The position numbers and the translations under genes were made by a program. The notes under the pieces are model-generated. The model had not been told where the DNA came from. It saw only the letters and a program-made list of their open reading frames with translations, and did no database searches. A DNA stretch of 44,526 bases from Anaerolineae bacterium (lineage in GTDB: Bacteria > Chloroflexota > Anaerolineae > Aggregatilineales > J027), in NCBI GenBank assembly GCA_019913005.1, contig JAIOHL010000165.1, positions 1-44,526 on the forward strand, in the 5' to 3' direction. Shown here one piece after another: positions 25,077-33,788 of the stretch; the first letter of the stretch is position 1; each line of letters begins with the position of its first letter.

Positions 25077-25733
25077 ATGACGATTGAAACTCAAACCACC
25101 TCGCCTGTGACTTTAAGTGACCGGATGCGGAAGCTAACGGCAGGAGTCGTGAAACCCATTGCCGAGTTATTGCACAAATTAGGCGTTAATCCCGATTTTA
25201 TTACCTTATTGGGACTAATATTAGCCGCCATAGCTGCTTATTTCATCACCGATGATCAACTTCTCATTGCGGCAGTTTTGTTGCTTCTCAGCCTACCACT
25301 GGATGCACTCGATGGTGCTGTAGCGCGGATGCTGCCCGGCCCACGTCCGTTCGGAGCCTTTTTGGATTCTACCCTTGACCGTTATGCGGATGGAGCATTA
25401 TTTGCCGCTATCGTGGTTTATGGCGTGCGGAAAGACGATGACCTGATCGTGACATTGGCCCTCTTCGCCCTCATCGGCGCTTATCTGGTTAGCTATACAC
25501 GGGCACGCGCCGAAGGATTGGGTTTTGAATGCAAGATTGGCTTGTTCAGCCGTATGGAGCGCACCGTCGCTCTATTGGCCCTACTCGCGGTTGGTGAATT
25601 TTGGGGTGACGCCGTGACGATTGGCTTGATAATCTTAGCTTTTGGTACACAGTTCACCGCACTACAACGATTTTGGCACGTTTGGAATCTTTGCCAAGCG
25701 CAAAAAGTTGAGCAGCAAGAAGAAAGTCATTAG
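25077..25733 (+). CDS. CDP-alcohol phosphatidyltransferase family protein
   Basis: The 218-aa integral membrane protein has the complete CDP-alcohol phosphotransferase signature: D76, D79-G80, A83-R84, G93, D97 and D101 in DALDGAVAR...GAFLDSTLD. These residues bind metal and CDP-diacylglycerol. The later YTRARAEGLGFECKIGLFSRMERT segment resembles phosphatidylinositol-phosphate and phosphatidylglycerol-phosphate synthases. The acceptor alcohol cannot be fixed from sequence. It makes phospholipid head groups in the cytoplasmic membrane. It is a single gene divergent from tRNA-Pro. Confidence 0.88.
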   Translation: MTIETQTTSPVTLSDRMRKLTAGVVKPIAELLHKLGVNPDFITLLGLILAAIAAYFITDDQLLIAAVLLLLSLPLDALDGAVARMLPGPRPFGAFLDSTLDRYADGALFAAIVVYGVRKDDDLIVTLALFALIGAYLVSYTRARAEGLGFECKIGLFSRMERTVALLALLAVGEFWGDAVTIGLIILAFGTQFTALQRFWHVWNLCQAQKVEQQEESH

Positions 25734-25789
25734 ATAATCCGAAGACTTCATGAAAAAAGTCCAAATCTGGTCGCATTAAAGCCATCTCA

Positions 25790-25798
25790 TGCTATAAT
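25790..25798 (+). promoter_or_regulatory. Extended -10 promoter for the 78-aa gene
   Basis: TGC-TATAAT (25790-25798) is a consensus -10 with the upstream TG of extended -10 promoters. No good -35 is visible at 17 nt, which is typical for this class. It lies 57 nt before the start codon at 25855. Confidence 0.6.
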
Positions 25799-25854
25799 TC
25801 CAAAAAATAGAGATTGTATTAGGCAAGATGTGACCTTTATCGCGGAGGGCACGT

Positions 25855-26091
25855 ATGGATGTTCAACAGGTCATGACCGATTATCAAACTACTTATTTGG
25901 CATTGTATCGCCGTAACCCAAGTGAACTGAGCGATCTTGGTAATGATTGGGTTTTGGTGAATGGCGCACGAATGACATCCAAAGAGCTTGCCATGCTAAC
26001 CACTCAACTGAAGCGTGAACTTGACCAGCAAACGGCTAAACGGAGTGTGGTTCAGCGGCTAATGAAGTGGTTTAGCACTGCCAATGCTTAA
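25855..26091 (+). CDS. Small hypothetical protein, 78 aa
   Basis: I do not recognise this protein. It starts at ATG 25855 with a clear GGAGGG site, and has an extended -10 promoter upstream and a terminator-like hairpin downstream, so it appears to be a real single-gene unit. The sequence contains Tyr-rich YQTTYLALYRRNP, a central DLGNDWVLVNGARMTSKELA and a basic helical tail (KRELDQQTAKRSVVQRLMKWF). There is no signal peptide or membrane segment. The MTSKELAMLTTQLKRELDQ part may be helical. Confidence 0.75.
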   Translation: MDVQQVMTDYQTTYLALYRRNPSELSDLGNDWVLVNGARMTSKELAMLTTQLKRELDQQTAKRSVVQRLMKWFSTANA

Positions 26092-26114
26092 GTGACTTCT
26101 CATTTGCAGCAACC

Positions 26115-26142
26115 GGGGCAGGTCAGAGAGTCTTGCCCCTTT
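26115..26142 (+). terminator. Terminator-like hairpin after the 78-aa gene
   Basis: GGGGCAGG (26115-26122) pairs with CTTGCCCC (26132-26139), eight pairs with one G-U, 9-nt loop, followed by TTT. The T tract is short, so efficiency is uncertain. Confidence 0.55.
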
Positions 26143-26235
26143 AAACTCCCTCTTTCATGATTGAACTTCCCCCATTTTCCAAATCAGCGTTATAAAATAG
26201 CAACAATTATGGCACGCCTTTTGGAGATTTCCTTA

Positions 26236-28191
26236 ATGGATAAACATTGGCTACACCAACAATCTGCCTTGACCTATGACCGCTTGCTACCCTCCATTCA
26301 GCAGACCATCCACATCCTCTCCGACAAACAACAGCGCATTTTTTTGGATCGCCTGCAACACCGTTTATCCGCGATTTTGGAACTACTCATCCAGCTTTAT
26401 GGACAACAATATGATTTTTTCTATCATCTGGAACAAATATTGCTGACCGCCGCAAGATATTATGTCGAGCGCCCCAATGATCTAAAACAGTTGGATATGG
26501 GACGGCTCAAAAATCCCAATTGGTTTCACAGTGAACAGATGGTAGGCGGGGTATGTTATGTAGATTTATTCGCCGGAAACCTCGCCGGCATCCGCAGCAA
26601 AATTCCCTATTTCAAGGAGTTGGGTCTCACCTATCTCCATTTGATGCCTTTGTTCCGCTGCCCCGAAAAAAATAATGATGGGGGCTATGCGGTCAGCAGT
26701 TTTCGTGAAGTAGACCCCAAGCTCGGCACAATGGCAGAATTAGCAGAGTTGGCACGCGAATTCCGGAAGCATGGGATCAGCGTGGTGCTTGATTTTGTGT
26801 TTAATCATACCTCTGACGAGCACGAATGGGCACTCAAAGCGCTCGATGGGGATTCATACTACCAAAATTACTATTTGATGTTCCCAGACCGTACCCTGCC
26901 TGATTTATATGAACACAATCTACGCGAAATCTTCCCAGAACAAGCACCGGGGAGTTATACCTATCGGCCCGAAATCGAAAAATGGGTGTGGACGACGTTT
27001 AATACCTTCCAGTGGGATTTGAACTATCGCAACCCAGTGGTTTTCCGCGAGATGCTGGGTGAGATGATGTTTTTAGCCAATCAGGGCGTGGAAATTCTAC
27101 GGCTGGATGCGGTGGCGTTTACATGGAAAGAGATGGGAACAACCTGCGAAAATCTGCCACAAGCCCATATGCTTATCCAAGCGTTCTACGCGCTGATGCA
27201 AATCACTGCCCCGGCAATGGAATTTAAATCGGAGGCGATTGTCCACCCCGATGATGTGGCGAAATATTTTGGGACAGGTGATTTTGTGGGGCAAGAATGC
27301 CGTATTTCCTATCATCCCCTGTTGATGGTACTGCTGTGGGATGCGCTGGCAACCCGCAAGGTGAATATGCTGAATTACGCACTGGCAAAACGCTTTGCGA
27401 TCCCGGCTGGCTGTGCTTGGGTGAATTACGTGCGGGTGCATGATGACATTGGCTGGGGCTTTGCCGACGAGGATGCAGCCCACCTCGGTATGAATGGCTA
27501 TGACCACCGCCGATTTTTGAATGCGTTTTATATGGGTCAATTTGAGGGCAGTTTTGCACGCGGCCTACCTTTTAATTACAACCCACGTACCGGCGACTGT
27601 CGAATTAGCGGTATGGCGGCTTCGCTGTGTGGAATTGAGACGGCTCTTGATGAGAACGATGAAGTCAGCCTCGACCTTGCTATCCGACGACTGCTGCTCA
27701 TTCATAGTGTGATTATCAGCATTGGCGGAATTCCATTGATTTATCTCAATGATGAAATCGGCATGATTAACGACTACAGCTATGAAAACGACCCCTTCAA
27801 GGCGCTGGATAATCGTTGGGTGCATCGCCCCAAAGCCGATTGGGAACAGCGCGAAAAACGCCACAAAGCCGGAACATTGGAAGAACGGATTTATTCCCGC
27901 TTTTTGCAGATGATTCAACTACGAAAATCACTACCGTCGCTGGCAGGGGGCAAGATGAAACTGGTCTATACCGACAATCCGCATGTCTTGGGTTATCTGC
28001 GAGGCGTAGATACGGCTCAACGGGTGCTGGTATTAGCCAATTTTAGCGAACACCCGCAGACTCTCACCTCTAACCTCTTAGCAGCAAACAGCGTCAGCCG
28101 TAATGTGGTGGACTTGATTAGTGGGGAAGCGCCACCTAGCGACATCACCCTCGCGCCCTATCAATTTATGTGGATAACCAAACGAAGCTGA
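26236..28191 (+). CDS. Amylosucrase (GH13 family)
   Basis: The 651-aa enzyme is very close to known amylosucrases, which polymerise the glucose of sucrose into alpha-1,4-glucan, releasing fructose. It has QMVGGVCYVDLFAGNLAG, YLHLMPLFRCPE, FVFNHTSDEHEWA, and the GH13 catalytic trio: D291 (LRLDAVAF), E333 (FKSEAIV) and D403 (RVHDDIGW). Neisseria numbering is D286, E328, D393. An in-frame extension to TTG 26161 exists, but ATG 26236 has GGAG nine nt upstream and matches family N-termini. A TATAAA at 26191 lies inside that extension. No sucrose transport or fructokinase gene is adjacent. Confidence 0.94.
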   Translation: MDKHWLHQQSALTYDRLLPSIQQTIHILSDKQQRIFLDRLQHRLSAILELLIQLYGQQYDFFYHLEQILLTAARYYVERPNDLKQLDMGRLKNPNWFHSEQMVGGVCYVDLFAGNLAGIRSKIPYFKELGLTYLHLMPLFRCPEKNNDGGYAVSSFREVDPKLGTMAELAELAREFRKHGISVVLDFVFNHTSDEHEWALKALDGDSYYQNYYLMFPDRTLPDLYEHNLREIFPEQAPGSYTYRPEIEKWVWTTFNTFQWDLNYRNPVVFREMLGEMMFLANQGVEILRLDAVAFTWKEMGTTCENLPQAHMLIQAFYALMQITAPAMEFKSEAIVHPDDVAKYFGTGDFVGQECRISYHPLLMVLLWDALATRKVNMLNYALAKRFAIPAGCAWVNYVRVHDDIGWGFADEDAAHLGMNGYDHRRFLNAFYMGQFEGSFARGLPFNYNPRTGDCRISGMAASLCGIETALDENDEVSLDLAIRRLLLIHSVIISIGGIPLIYLNDEIGMINDYSYENDPFKALDNRWVHRPKADWEQREKRHKAGTLEERIYSRFLQMIQLRKSLPSLAGGKMKLVYTDNPHVLGYLRGVDTAQRVLVLANFSEHPQTLTSNLLAANSVSRNVVDLISGEAPPSDITLAPYQFMWITKRS

Positions 28192-28319
28192 CGCATCACC
28201 GTCTAATCAACCGCGTATCCGCCACTGATTCCAGCCGACCCTCTAGCCTGACAGCGTGTTGTCCTGTACAATGCGGCAGTCTTGTTAGGGGTCGTATTGG
28301 TTAATGGAGTCTTGCCGTC

Positions 28320-29996
28320 ATGGGTTTAAAACAGGAAGCGATGACACCTATTGCAGAAAATGTCCTTGACGGCAATTCCACAACTGCACCTGTCAACCTA
28401 CCCAGTTCCGATACATCTCACGAAACTTCCAGCGTAGCGCGTGCGACTGGATTGATTGCACTCGGCAACATCAGCAGTCGGGTGTTGGGGCTGGCCCGCG
28501 AGATGATTCTGTCCTATTTGTTTGGGGCAGGCTCCGCCGTAGACGCTTTTAAAATTGCCATCATAGTGCCGCGTAGTTTGTACGACCTGCTGATTGGTGG
28601 ACATGTCAATTCGGCCCTTGTACCCGTCATCAGTGATTATGCCGGGCGCGAAAATCGGCGCGAATTATGGGAACTGGTCAATTTGCTGTTGGGCCTTGTG
28701 ACTGTTGCCCTGCTGATTATGATTCTCGGCCTCGAAATTCTAGCCCCCTTGATTATCCGATTGGTCGGCGGGGAAGCCTCCGATCAAACCATACGTACCG
28801 CAACCAATTTGCTGCGTGTAACCGCCCCGGCCTTGCTATTTTTGAGCCTATTCGCTGTGGTGTCGGGGATGCTGTATGGCCTGAAACGTTTTCGGTTGCC
28901 TGCCTTTGCTGCGACGGTCTTTAATGGCACGATTGTGGCTTCGACCATTATTTTTGAGCGTCAACTGGGGATTACCGCTGCTGCGCTCGGATGGTTGATC
29001 GGGGCAGTGGTGCAGCTTGCCATTCAATACCCCGATTTACGGGATGCCCCGCTGCGGCCTAAATTACGTGGGGCATTGTCGCATCCGGGGGTACGCACCA
29101 TTGGCCTGTTGTATATCCCGGTGTTAGCCTCGCTAGGGCTAGATGTGCTAATTAACCGCCCCTTTAGCTATAACCTTGCCTCACGGACAGGCGAGGGCAA
29201 TATTTCTTATATGGATTGGGCGACCACCCTCATTCAATTTCCACATGGCTTGGTGGCAACCGCTATCTCCATTGCCGTATTGCCAACCCTCTCGCAACAA
29301 GCAGCACGCGCTATCAATGAAGGTCTGGACGCCTTTAAAAACACATTGGGGTTCGGGTTACGCCTCGCCATCACCCTAATTTTGCCTGCCACGTTTGGCT
29401 TATTTGTGTTGGCAACCCCAGTAGTGGCGCTGTTGTTTCAACATGGGGCATTTACCGCCAGCGATACCGACGCGACTTCGTTAGCCCTGCGTCTATATCT
29501 GATTGGGCTGCCATTCGCCGCAATAGACCTACTGCTGGTCTTTGCCTTCTATGCCCAACAGGATACCCTGACACCCGCCCTGATCGGTTTGGTGAGTTTG
29601 ATTGCCTATATGGTCACGGCCTTGTTACTATTAGACCACTATAGTTTTTACAGTTTGATGATCGCCGATTCGGTCAAACATATGGTGCATACCAGCATCT
29701 CGTGGTGGCTGCTGCGACGGCGCATCAAAGGATTGCATGGACAACATCTGTTCCGTACTACGAGTCGCGCATTGGTGGCGGCAGGCATTATGGCACTGTG
29801 CAGCTTTGTTGTATTTTGGGGCATGGAAAAAATCATCGGCAGTGGCACCGTCTTTCACGAGTTATTATTGGTAGTAGGGCCGGGAACAGTTGGGATTCTG
29901 GTCTTTATCGCAGTCGGTTATCTAGGGGGATTGCAAGAACTGCGTTGGTTTATGCAGTTTGCGGGTCGGCGTCTAAAGCGAACCCAAGCAGGCTGA
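28320..29996 (+). CDS. murJ: Lipid II flippase MurJ (MviN family)
   Basis: The 558-aa polytopic membrane protein belongs to the MviN/MurJ MOP-superfamily flippases, which move peptidoglycan lipid II across the cytoplasmic membrane. Family features are [39 protein letters not shown] at the start (the first 40 residues are a soluble lead), [12 protein letters not shown], and many hydrophobic segments, about 14 in all. ATG 28320 has only a GGAG 11 nt upstream. Its presence suggests peptidoglycan synthesis, with LCP genes elsewhere in the window. Confidence 0.9.
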   Translation: MGLKQEAMTPIAENVLDGNSTTAPVNLPSSDTSHETSSVARATGLIALGNISSRVLGLAREMILSYLFGAGSAVDAFKIAIIVPRSLYDLLIGGHVNSALVPVISDYAGRENRRELWELVNLLLGLVTVALLIMILGLEILAPLIIRLVGGEASDQTIRTATNLLRVTAPALLFLSLFAVVSGMLYGLKRFRLPAFAATVFNGTIVASTIIFERQLGITAAALGWLIGAVVQLAIQYPDLRDAPLRPKLRGALSHPGVRTIGLLYIPVLASLGLDVLINRPFSYNLASRTGEGNISYMDWATTLIQFPHGLVATAISIAVLPTLSQQAARAINEGLDAFKNTLGFGLRLAITLILPATFGLFVLATPVVALLFQHGAFTASDTDATSLALRLYLIGLPFAAIDLLLVFAFYAQQDTLTPALIGLVSLIAYMVTALLLLDHYSFYSLMIADSVKHMVHTSISWWLLRRRIKGLHGQHLFRTTSRALVAAGIMALCSFVVFWGMEKIIGSGTVFHELLLVVGPGTVGILVFIAVGYLGGLQELRWFMQFAGRRLKRTQAG

Positions 29997-30031
29997 CGCT
30001 ATTTAGTTTTTTATTTTTAGGAGGGATTTTT

Positions 30032-30796
30032 GTGGAAATTCAATCCGTGATAGCATTAGTAACGGGCGGCGCATCCGGTCTGGGGGAAGCGTGCGTGCGG
30101 CGTTTTATCGGTGCGGGGGGCAAGGCTGTGATTGCCGACGTGAATTACGAACGAGCCGAGGCCGTCGCCAAAGAATTGGGCAGTGCGGCGCGGGCAGTCA
30201 AAGCCGATGTCACCAGTGAAGATGACATTTTGAATGCGATTGAAGTCGCCAAAGAATTAGGCGGGATCACGGTTGCCGTCAACTGCGCTGGAATTGCCAC
30301 TGCTGAACGTGCGGTTGGTAAAGAAGGCCCGTTGGCCCTTGCTAAATTTGAAAGGGTGATCCGCGTCAATTTAATTGGAACCTTCAATGTCATCCGATTG
30401 GCGGGCGCAATCATGATGGAAAATATTCCGAACGCAGCAGGCGAACGCGGGGTGATTATCAACACGGCTTCCGTCGCGGCCTTTGATGGTCAAATTGGTC
30501 AAGCAGCCTATTCCGCCTCGAAGGGTGGGGTAGTCGGGATGACGCTGCCGATTGCTCGTGAATTTGCGCGTGCGGGGATTCGGGTCTGCACGATTGCTCC
30601 CGGCATTTTCGACACCCCGATGATGGCTGGTTTGCCTGAGCAGGCCCGTATCTCGCTTGGTCAGCAAGTGCCATTCCCGCCGCGTTTGGGTCGCCCCGAA
30701 GAATACGCCCATCTCGCGCAGGCCATCATCGAAAATGAGATGCTGAATGGTGAAGTCATCCGCTTAGACGGCGCGATTCGTATGGCTCCGAAATAG
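30032..30796 (+). CDS. HSD10-like 3-hydroxyacyl-CoA dehydrogenase (SDR)
   Basis: The 254-aa protein is a classical SDR: NAD-binding TGGASGLG (12-19), NCAG, the active-site YSASK, and a conserved ending [38 protein letters not shown]. That ending is typical of type II 3-hydroxyacyl-CoA dehydrogenases (17-beta-HSD10 group), which oxidise short and branched 3-hydroxyacyl-CoA. GTG 30032 follows AGGAGGG (30019-30025). A longer in-frame reading lacks a suitable start. It is followed by a CoA-transferase/racemase gene, consistent with acyl-CoA metabolism. Confidence 0.88.
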   Translation: MEIQSVIALVTGGASGLGEACVRRFIGAGGKAVIADVNYERAEAVAKELGSAARAVKADVTSEDDILNAIEVAKELGGITVAVNCAGIATAERAVGKEGPLALAKFERVIRVNLIGTFNVIRLAGAIMMENIPNAAGERGVIINTASVAAFDGQIGQAAYSASKGGVVGMTLPIAREFARAGIRVCTIAPGIFDTPMMAGLPEQARISLGQQVPFPPRLGRPEEYAHLAQAIIENEMLNGEVIRLDGAIRMAPK

Positions 30797-30812
30797 ACAC
30801 CGATCTTTAGAC

Positions 30813-30887
30813 GCGGGGATTAATCCACCGTGCTCAATCTAGGCGAGATTTAGGGCCTCAATTGGGTTGGAGGATTTCAGTCCCCGC
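30813..30887. repeat. Inverted repeat between HSD10-like and racemase-like genes
   Basis: GCGGGGA (30813-30819) and TCCCCGC (30881-30887) are perfect inverted copies. Nearby TTTAGA-like bases extend the pairing (TTTAGAC...and...TTAGA). The loop is about 61 nt and has no T run, so it is not an obvious terminator; its role is unknown. Confidence 0.35.
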
Positions 30888-30920
30888 TTAGATTAGCACC
30901 CTCCCGAATAGGCAATTTTT

Positions 30921-32096
30921 ATGACTGGTCCATTGACCTCGCTTAGAATTTTAGATTTTTCGACCCTGCTCCCCGGCCCTTTTGCCACCATGATGTTAGG
31001 GGATATGGGAGCCGACATTATTCGTATCGAAGCACCCAACCGCCCCGACATTTTGCGCGAAACACCGCCGATGGTAGGTCAACATTCGGCTGCTCATGCC
31101 ACACTGAATCGCAATAAACGCTCACTGGCACTTAATCTGAAACATCCCGATGCGCCAACCCTCATCCAAAAATTGGTGCAAACCCATGACATTGTAGTGG
31201 AGCAGTTTCGCCCCGGTGTGATGGATCGTTTGGGGGTAGGCTACACCGTACTAGAAGAAGCGAATCCCCACCTGATTTATTGTGCCATTACAGGTTATGG
31301 GCAGACGGGGCCATTTCGAGATCGAGCCGGGCATGACAACAATTATCTGGCGCTGTCGGGCCTCATGAGCCATTCGGGGCGGATGGACACTGGGCCATAT
31401 CCACAGGGGACACAAATCGCTGATATTGGTGGCGGTTCGTATGGCGCAGTCGTGGCGATTCTTGGAGCGGTCATTCATCGGCTGCATACGGGTGAGGGGC
31501 AATTTTTGGATGTCTCAATGCTTGATGGAGCGATTGCGTGGAATGCACTGGCAGGGGCAAATTTCTTGGGTGGAGGAGAACTGCCGACCTATGAAAGCTG
31601 GATGCTAAATGGTGGCACACACTATGGATATTATCGCACAGCCGATGGGCGTTATCTGTCGGTCAGCGCCTTAGAGCCACAGTTTTGGCAGGGATTTTGC
31701 AAGGCGATTGGACGGCCTGACTTTATCCCACGCTATACCCATGCTGGGCCAGCGATGCGGCAGGTACGCGATGAAATTGCGGCGGTCATCCTCACAAAAA
31801 CAATGGTCGAATGGATGGCAATATTTGAGCCGTTGGATGTCTGCGTCGAACCCGTCCTAAATCTGGCCGAGATGACCGAGCATCCGCAGATACATGCACG
31901 GGAAATGATTATCGAAGTGCCGAATGAGAATGGCACGCTACCCCAAATTGCCCACCCCATCAAATACTCAGCGACCCCGCCCAAATATCGCTTCAGTGGG
32001 GCGGAATTAGGACAGCATACCGCCCAAATCTTGGGTGAGATGGGGTATACAAACACTGAGATTGAACAAATGCAGACCGATGGCTTGTTCGGTTGA
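30921..32096 (+). CDS. Alpha-methylacyl-CoA racemase-like CaiB/BaiF family protein
   Basis: The 391-aa protein has the family III CoA-transferase fold (LRILDFSTLLPGPFATMMLGDMGADIIRIE). Residues H138 (RAGHDNNYLALSG), D168 (TQIADIGGG) and E252 (ALEPQFW) match the catalytic His, Asp and Glu of alpha-methylacyl-CoA racemase. The enzyme inverts the methyl centre of 2-methylacyl-CoA esters. The acyl-CoA transfer Asp of true family III transferases is not the clear match, so a racemase is favoured. It lies 124 nt after the HSD10-like gene and ends one base before the convergent SDR. Confidence 0.82.
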   Translation: MTGPLTSLRILDFSTLLPGPFATMMLGDMGADIIRIEAPNRPDILRETPPMVGQHSAAHATLNRNKRSLALNLKHPDAPTLIQKLVQTHDIVVEQFRPGVMDRLGVGYTVLEEANPHLIYCAITGYGQTGPFRDRAGHDNNYLALSGLMSHSGRMDTGPYPQGTQIADIGGGSYGAVVAILGAVIHRLHTGEGQFLDVSMLDGAIAWNALAGANFLGGGELPTYESWMLNGGTHYGYYRTADGRYLSVSALEPQFWQGFCKAIGRPDFIPRYTHAGPAMRQVRDEIAAVILTKTMVEWMAIFEPLDVCVEPVLNLAEMTEHPQIHAREMIIEVPNENGTLPQIAHPIKYSATPPKYRFSGAELGQHTAQILGEMGYTNTEIEQMQTDGLFG

Positions 32097-32861
32097 TTAT
32101 TGGGCCGTCCAACCACCATCTACCAACAGAACCGTTCCAGTGACAAGGGCCGCCGCCGGAGATGCCAGATAAATTACTGCACCTGCCACGTCGGTAATCG
32201 TGCCCACCTGACCGCTTGGAATCCTCGCTACGACACCCGCTCGATATTCAGGATTGTCCAGCCGTTCCGCCGTGCCGGGGGTATAAATGAAGGTCGGGCC
32301 AACCGCGTTGACCGTCACCCCACGCGCCGACCACTCAAGCGCCAAGACACGGGTGAGTTGATTAACGCCCCCTTTGGAAGCGCAGTACACGGCATGGTCA
32401 CGAATACCAACTACACTGGCCTGCGAACTCATGTTGATGATGCGTCCATAGCCATTAGGCAGCATCAATCGTCCGGCGGCTTGGCAGCAGAAAAACAATC
32501 CTTTGAGATTGACATTCATCATGTCATCCCAATCGGCCTCAGTGACATCCACAGCCGCGTGATTTGCGCCTAATCCAGCATTGTTGACTATGATGTCGAG
32601 TTTGCCAAAATGGGCCGCCACACGCTCAAAAGCGGGCTGAATTTGAGCGACCTCCCGCACGTCCAATTCAAGCGGGTAGGCCGTACCCCCTTCCTCCTCG
32701 ATCTCCCATGCCAATTTTTGGAGAGCGGGCAGATCACGGGCGGCAACGGCGACTTTTGCCCCAGTATGGGCCAACGCTTTTGCCAACCCATAACCAATGC
32801 CTTTGCTCGCTCCGGTGACAATCGCTACTTGGTCAGTCAAGTCGAAACGGGGATAGTCCAT
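32097..32861 (-). CDS. Short-chain dehydrogenase/reductase
   Basis: The 254-aa SDR has TGASKGIG (16-23), NNAG, the catalytic MSSQAS and YCASK segments, and an INMSS strand, with a TGTVLLVDGGWTAQ end. Its sequence resembles glucose-1-dehydrogenase or 3-oxoacyl-ACP reductase-type SDRs, but the substrate cannot be told. AGGAG lies 9 nt before the ATG at 32861. Its end abuts the convergent racemase-like gene. It is the last gene of a ten-gene minus-strand run. Confidence 0.85.
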   Translation of the reverse strand: MDYPRFDLTDQVAIVTGASKGIGYGLAKALAHTGAKVAVAARDLPALQKLAWEIEEEGGTAYPLELDVREVAQIQPAFERVAAHFGKLDIIVNNAGLGANHAAVDVTEADWDDMMNVNLKGLFFCCQAAGRLMLPNGYGRIINMSSQASVVGIRDHAVYCASKGGVNQLTRVLALEWSARGVTVNAVGPTFIYTPGTAERLDNPEYRAGVVARIPSGQVGTITDVAGAVIYLASPAAALVTGTVLLVDGGWTAQ

Positions 32862-32865
32862 TTTT

Positions 32866-33771
32866 TTATGCTCCTAGCCGGACACGCAGCCGATAAATGA
32901 GACCACGTAAGCCTTTGCGTTTGTGGGTTTCGGAAAAATCAAATGCGGCGTCTTGTACCATCACTTTACCACCGTAACATTCCCGCAGGTCGCGTTGATG
33001 CTGGCTTATCCAAACATAAAAATCGGCGGGGGTGCGGCGTGGAAACTGGTCAAAGACCCCTGTTTTTCCTAGAATACCAATGGTGGTTTCATACACCATG
33101 TCATACCATGCGACGACGGCCTCCTCATAGGGGATAGGCTGCTCGTCTATCCGTGAGAGCACTTGTTGATAGCGGCTGATTTGGCCCAGCAGTTCGGTAT
33201 AGCCACCGGGAAGGGTCAAGTAGATACCATGATTGGGACAAAGGGTGTCCAATTGGGTGTGCTGCAAAAAGACCTCGCGTTCACTCTCCATTAGCACCCG
33301 TTCCACCGAGTCCTTGCCACCCGTCAGGGGCAGCACTGCCGGATATTCCCACACATAGGCTTCTATATCGTGGATTTTTAGCTGACGAGCGACTGATACC
33401 CGATGATTACCATCGCGCACAAAATACAGATTGCCGACCTTGAACAGTTCGATGGGCGGCAGGCCGCGACTGGCAGGATTCAGGTACATTGTCGCCACAG
33501 CCTGCCAGCGTTCCTGCATCGCTTTTTTACGTGGCAAAAACGCACGATTGAAGTCATTATAGCGGCCTACGCTCCCCACAATTTTTTCGAGTGGAACAAC
33601 CTGTACACCGCGATAGATGGAACTGGTGAGATGGAGACGATGCGAAATCTCGTTGAAATCTAAGAGGTCAACCTGCCGTCCTTGCAAAGTGCGGAGCAGG
33701 TTGCCCCAATAAGCCTTACGATAGGCTTGGTCCCATTCTTGACGGGCCTGTTGTCGGTATGGGGGTTGCAT
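32866..33771 (-). CDS. ParB-like-fold domain protein, function unknown
   Basis: The 301-aa protein has a central VRDGNHRVSVARQLKIHDIEAYVW segment (near 118-141) typical of the ParB/sulfiredoxin-like nucleotide-binding fold. Upstream are conserved-looking VVPLEKIVGSVGRYNDF and FLPRKKAMQERW. The C-terminal half (VVAWYDMVYETTIGILGKTGVF) is helical and ends in a basic GLIYRLRVRLG tail. It lacks an evident ParB DNA-binding helix-turn-helix, so a partition role is doubtful. It lies 4 nt before the downstream SDR. A good AGGAAG site precedes the start. Confidence 0.7.
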   Translation of the reverse strand: MQPPYRQQARQEWDQAYRKAYWGNLLRTLQGRQVDLLDFNEISHRLHLTSSIYRGVQVVPLEKIVGSVGRYNDFNRAFLPRKKAMQERWQAVATMYLNPASRGLPPIELFKVGNLYFVRDGNHRVSVARQLKIHDIEAYVWEYPAVLPLTGGKDSVERVLMESEREVFLQHTQLDTLCPNHGIYLTLPGGYTELLGQISRYQQVLSRIDEQPIPYEEAVVAWYDMVYETTIGILGKTGVFDQFPRRTPADFYVWISQHQRDLRECYGGKVMVQDAAFDFSETHKRKGLRGLIYRLRVRLGA

Positions 33772-33788
33772 GAAAATCGAACTTCCTA

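Noticed and set aside
26161-26235. N-terminal extension of amylosucrase from TTG 26161
   Set aside because: The TTG lacks a ribosome site, a TATAAA lies within the extension, and ATG 26236 has GGAG at 9 nt.
29702-30031. A longer open frame leading into the HSD10-like gene
   Set aside because: It overlaps the end of murJ in another frame; the GTG at 30032 with AGGAGGG gives a normal SDR start.
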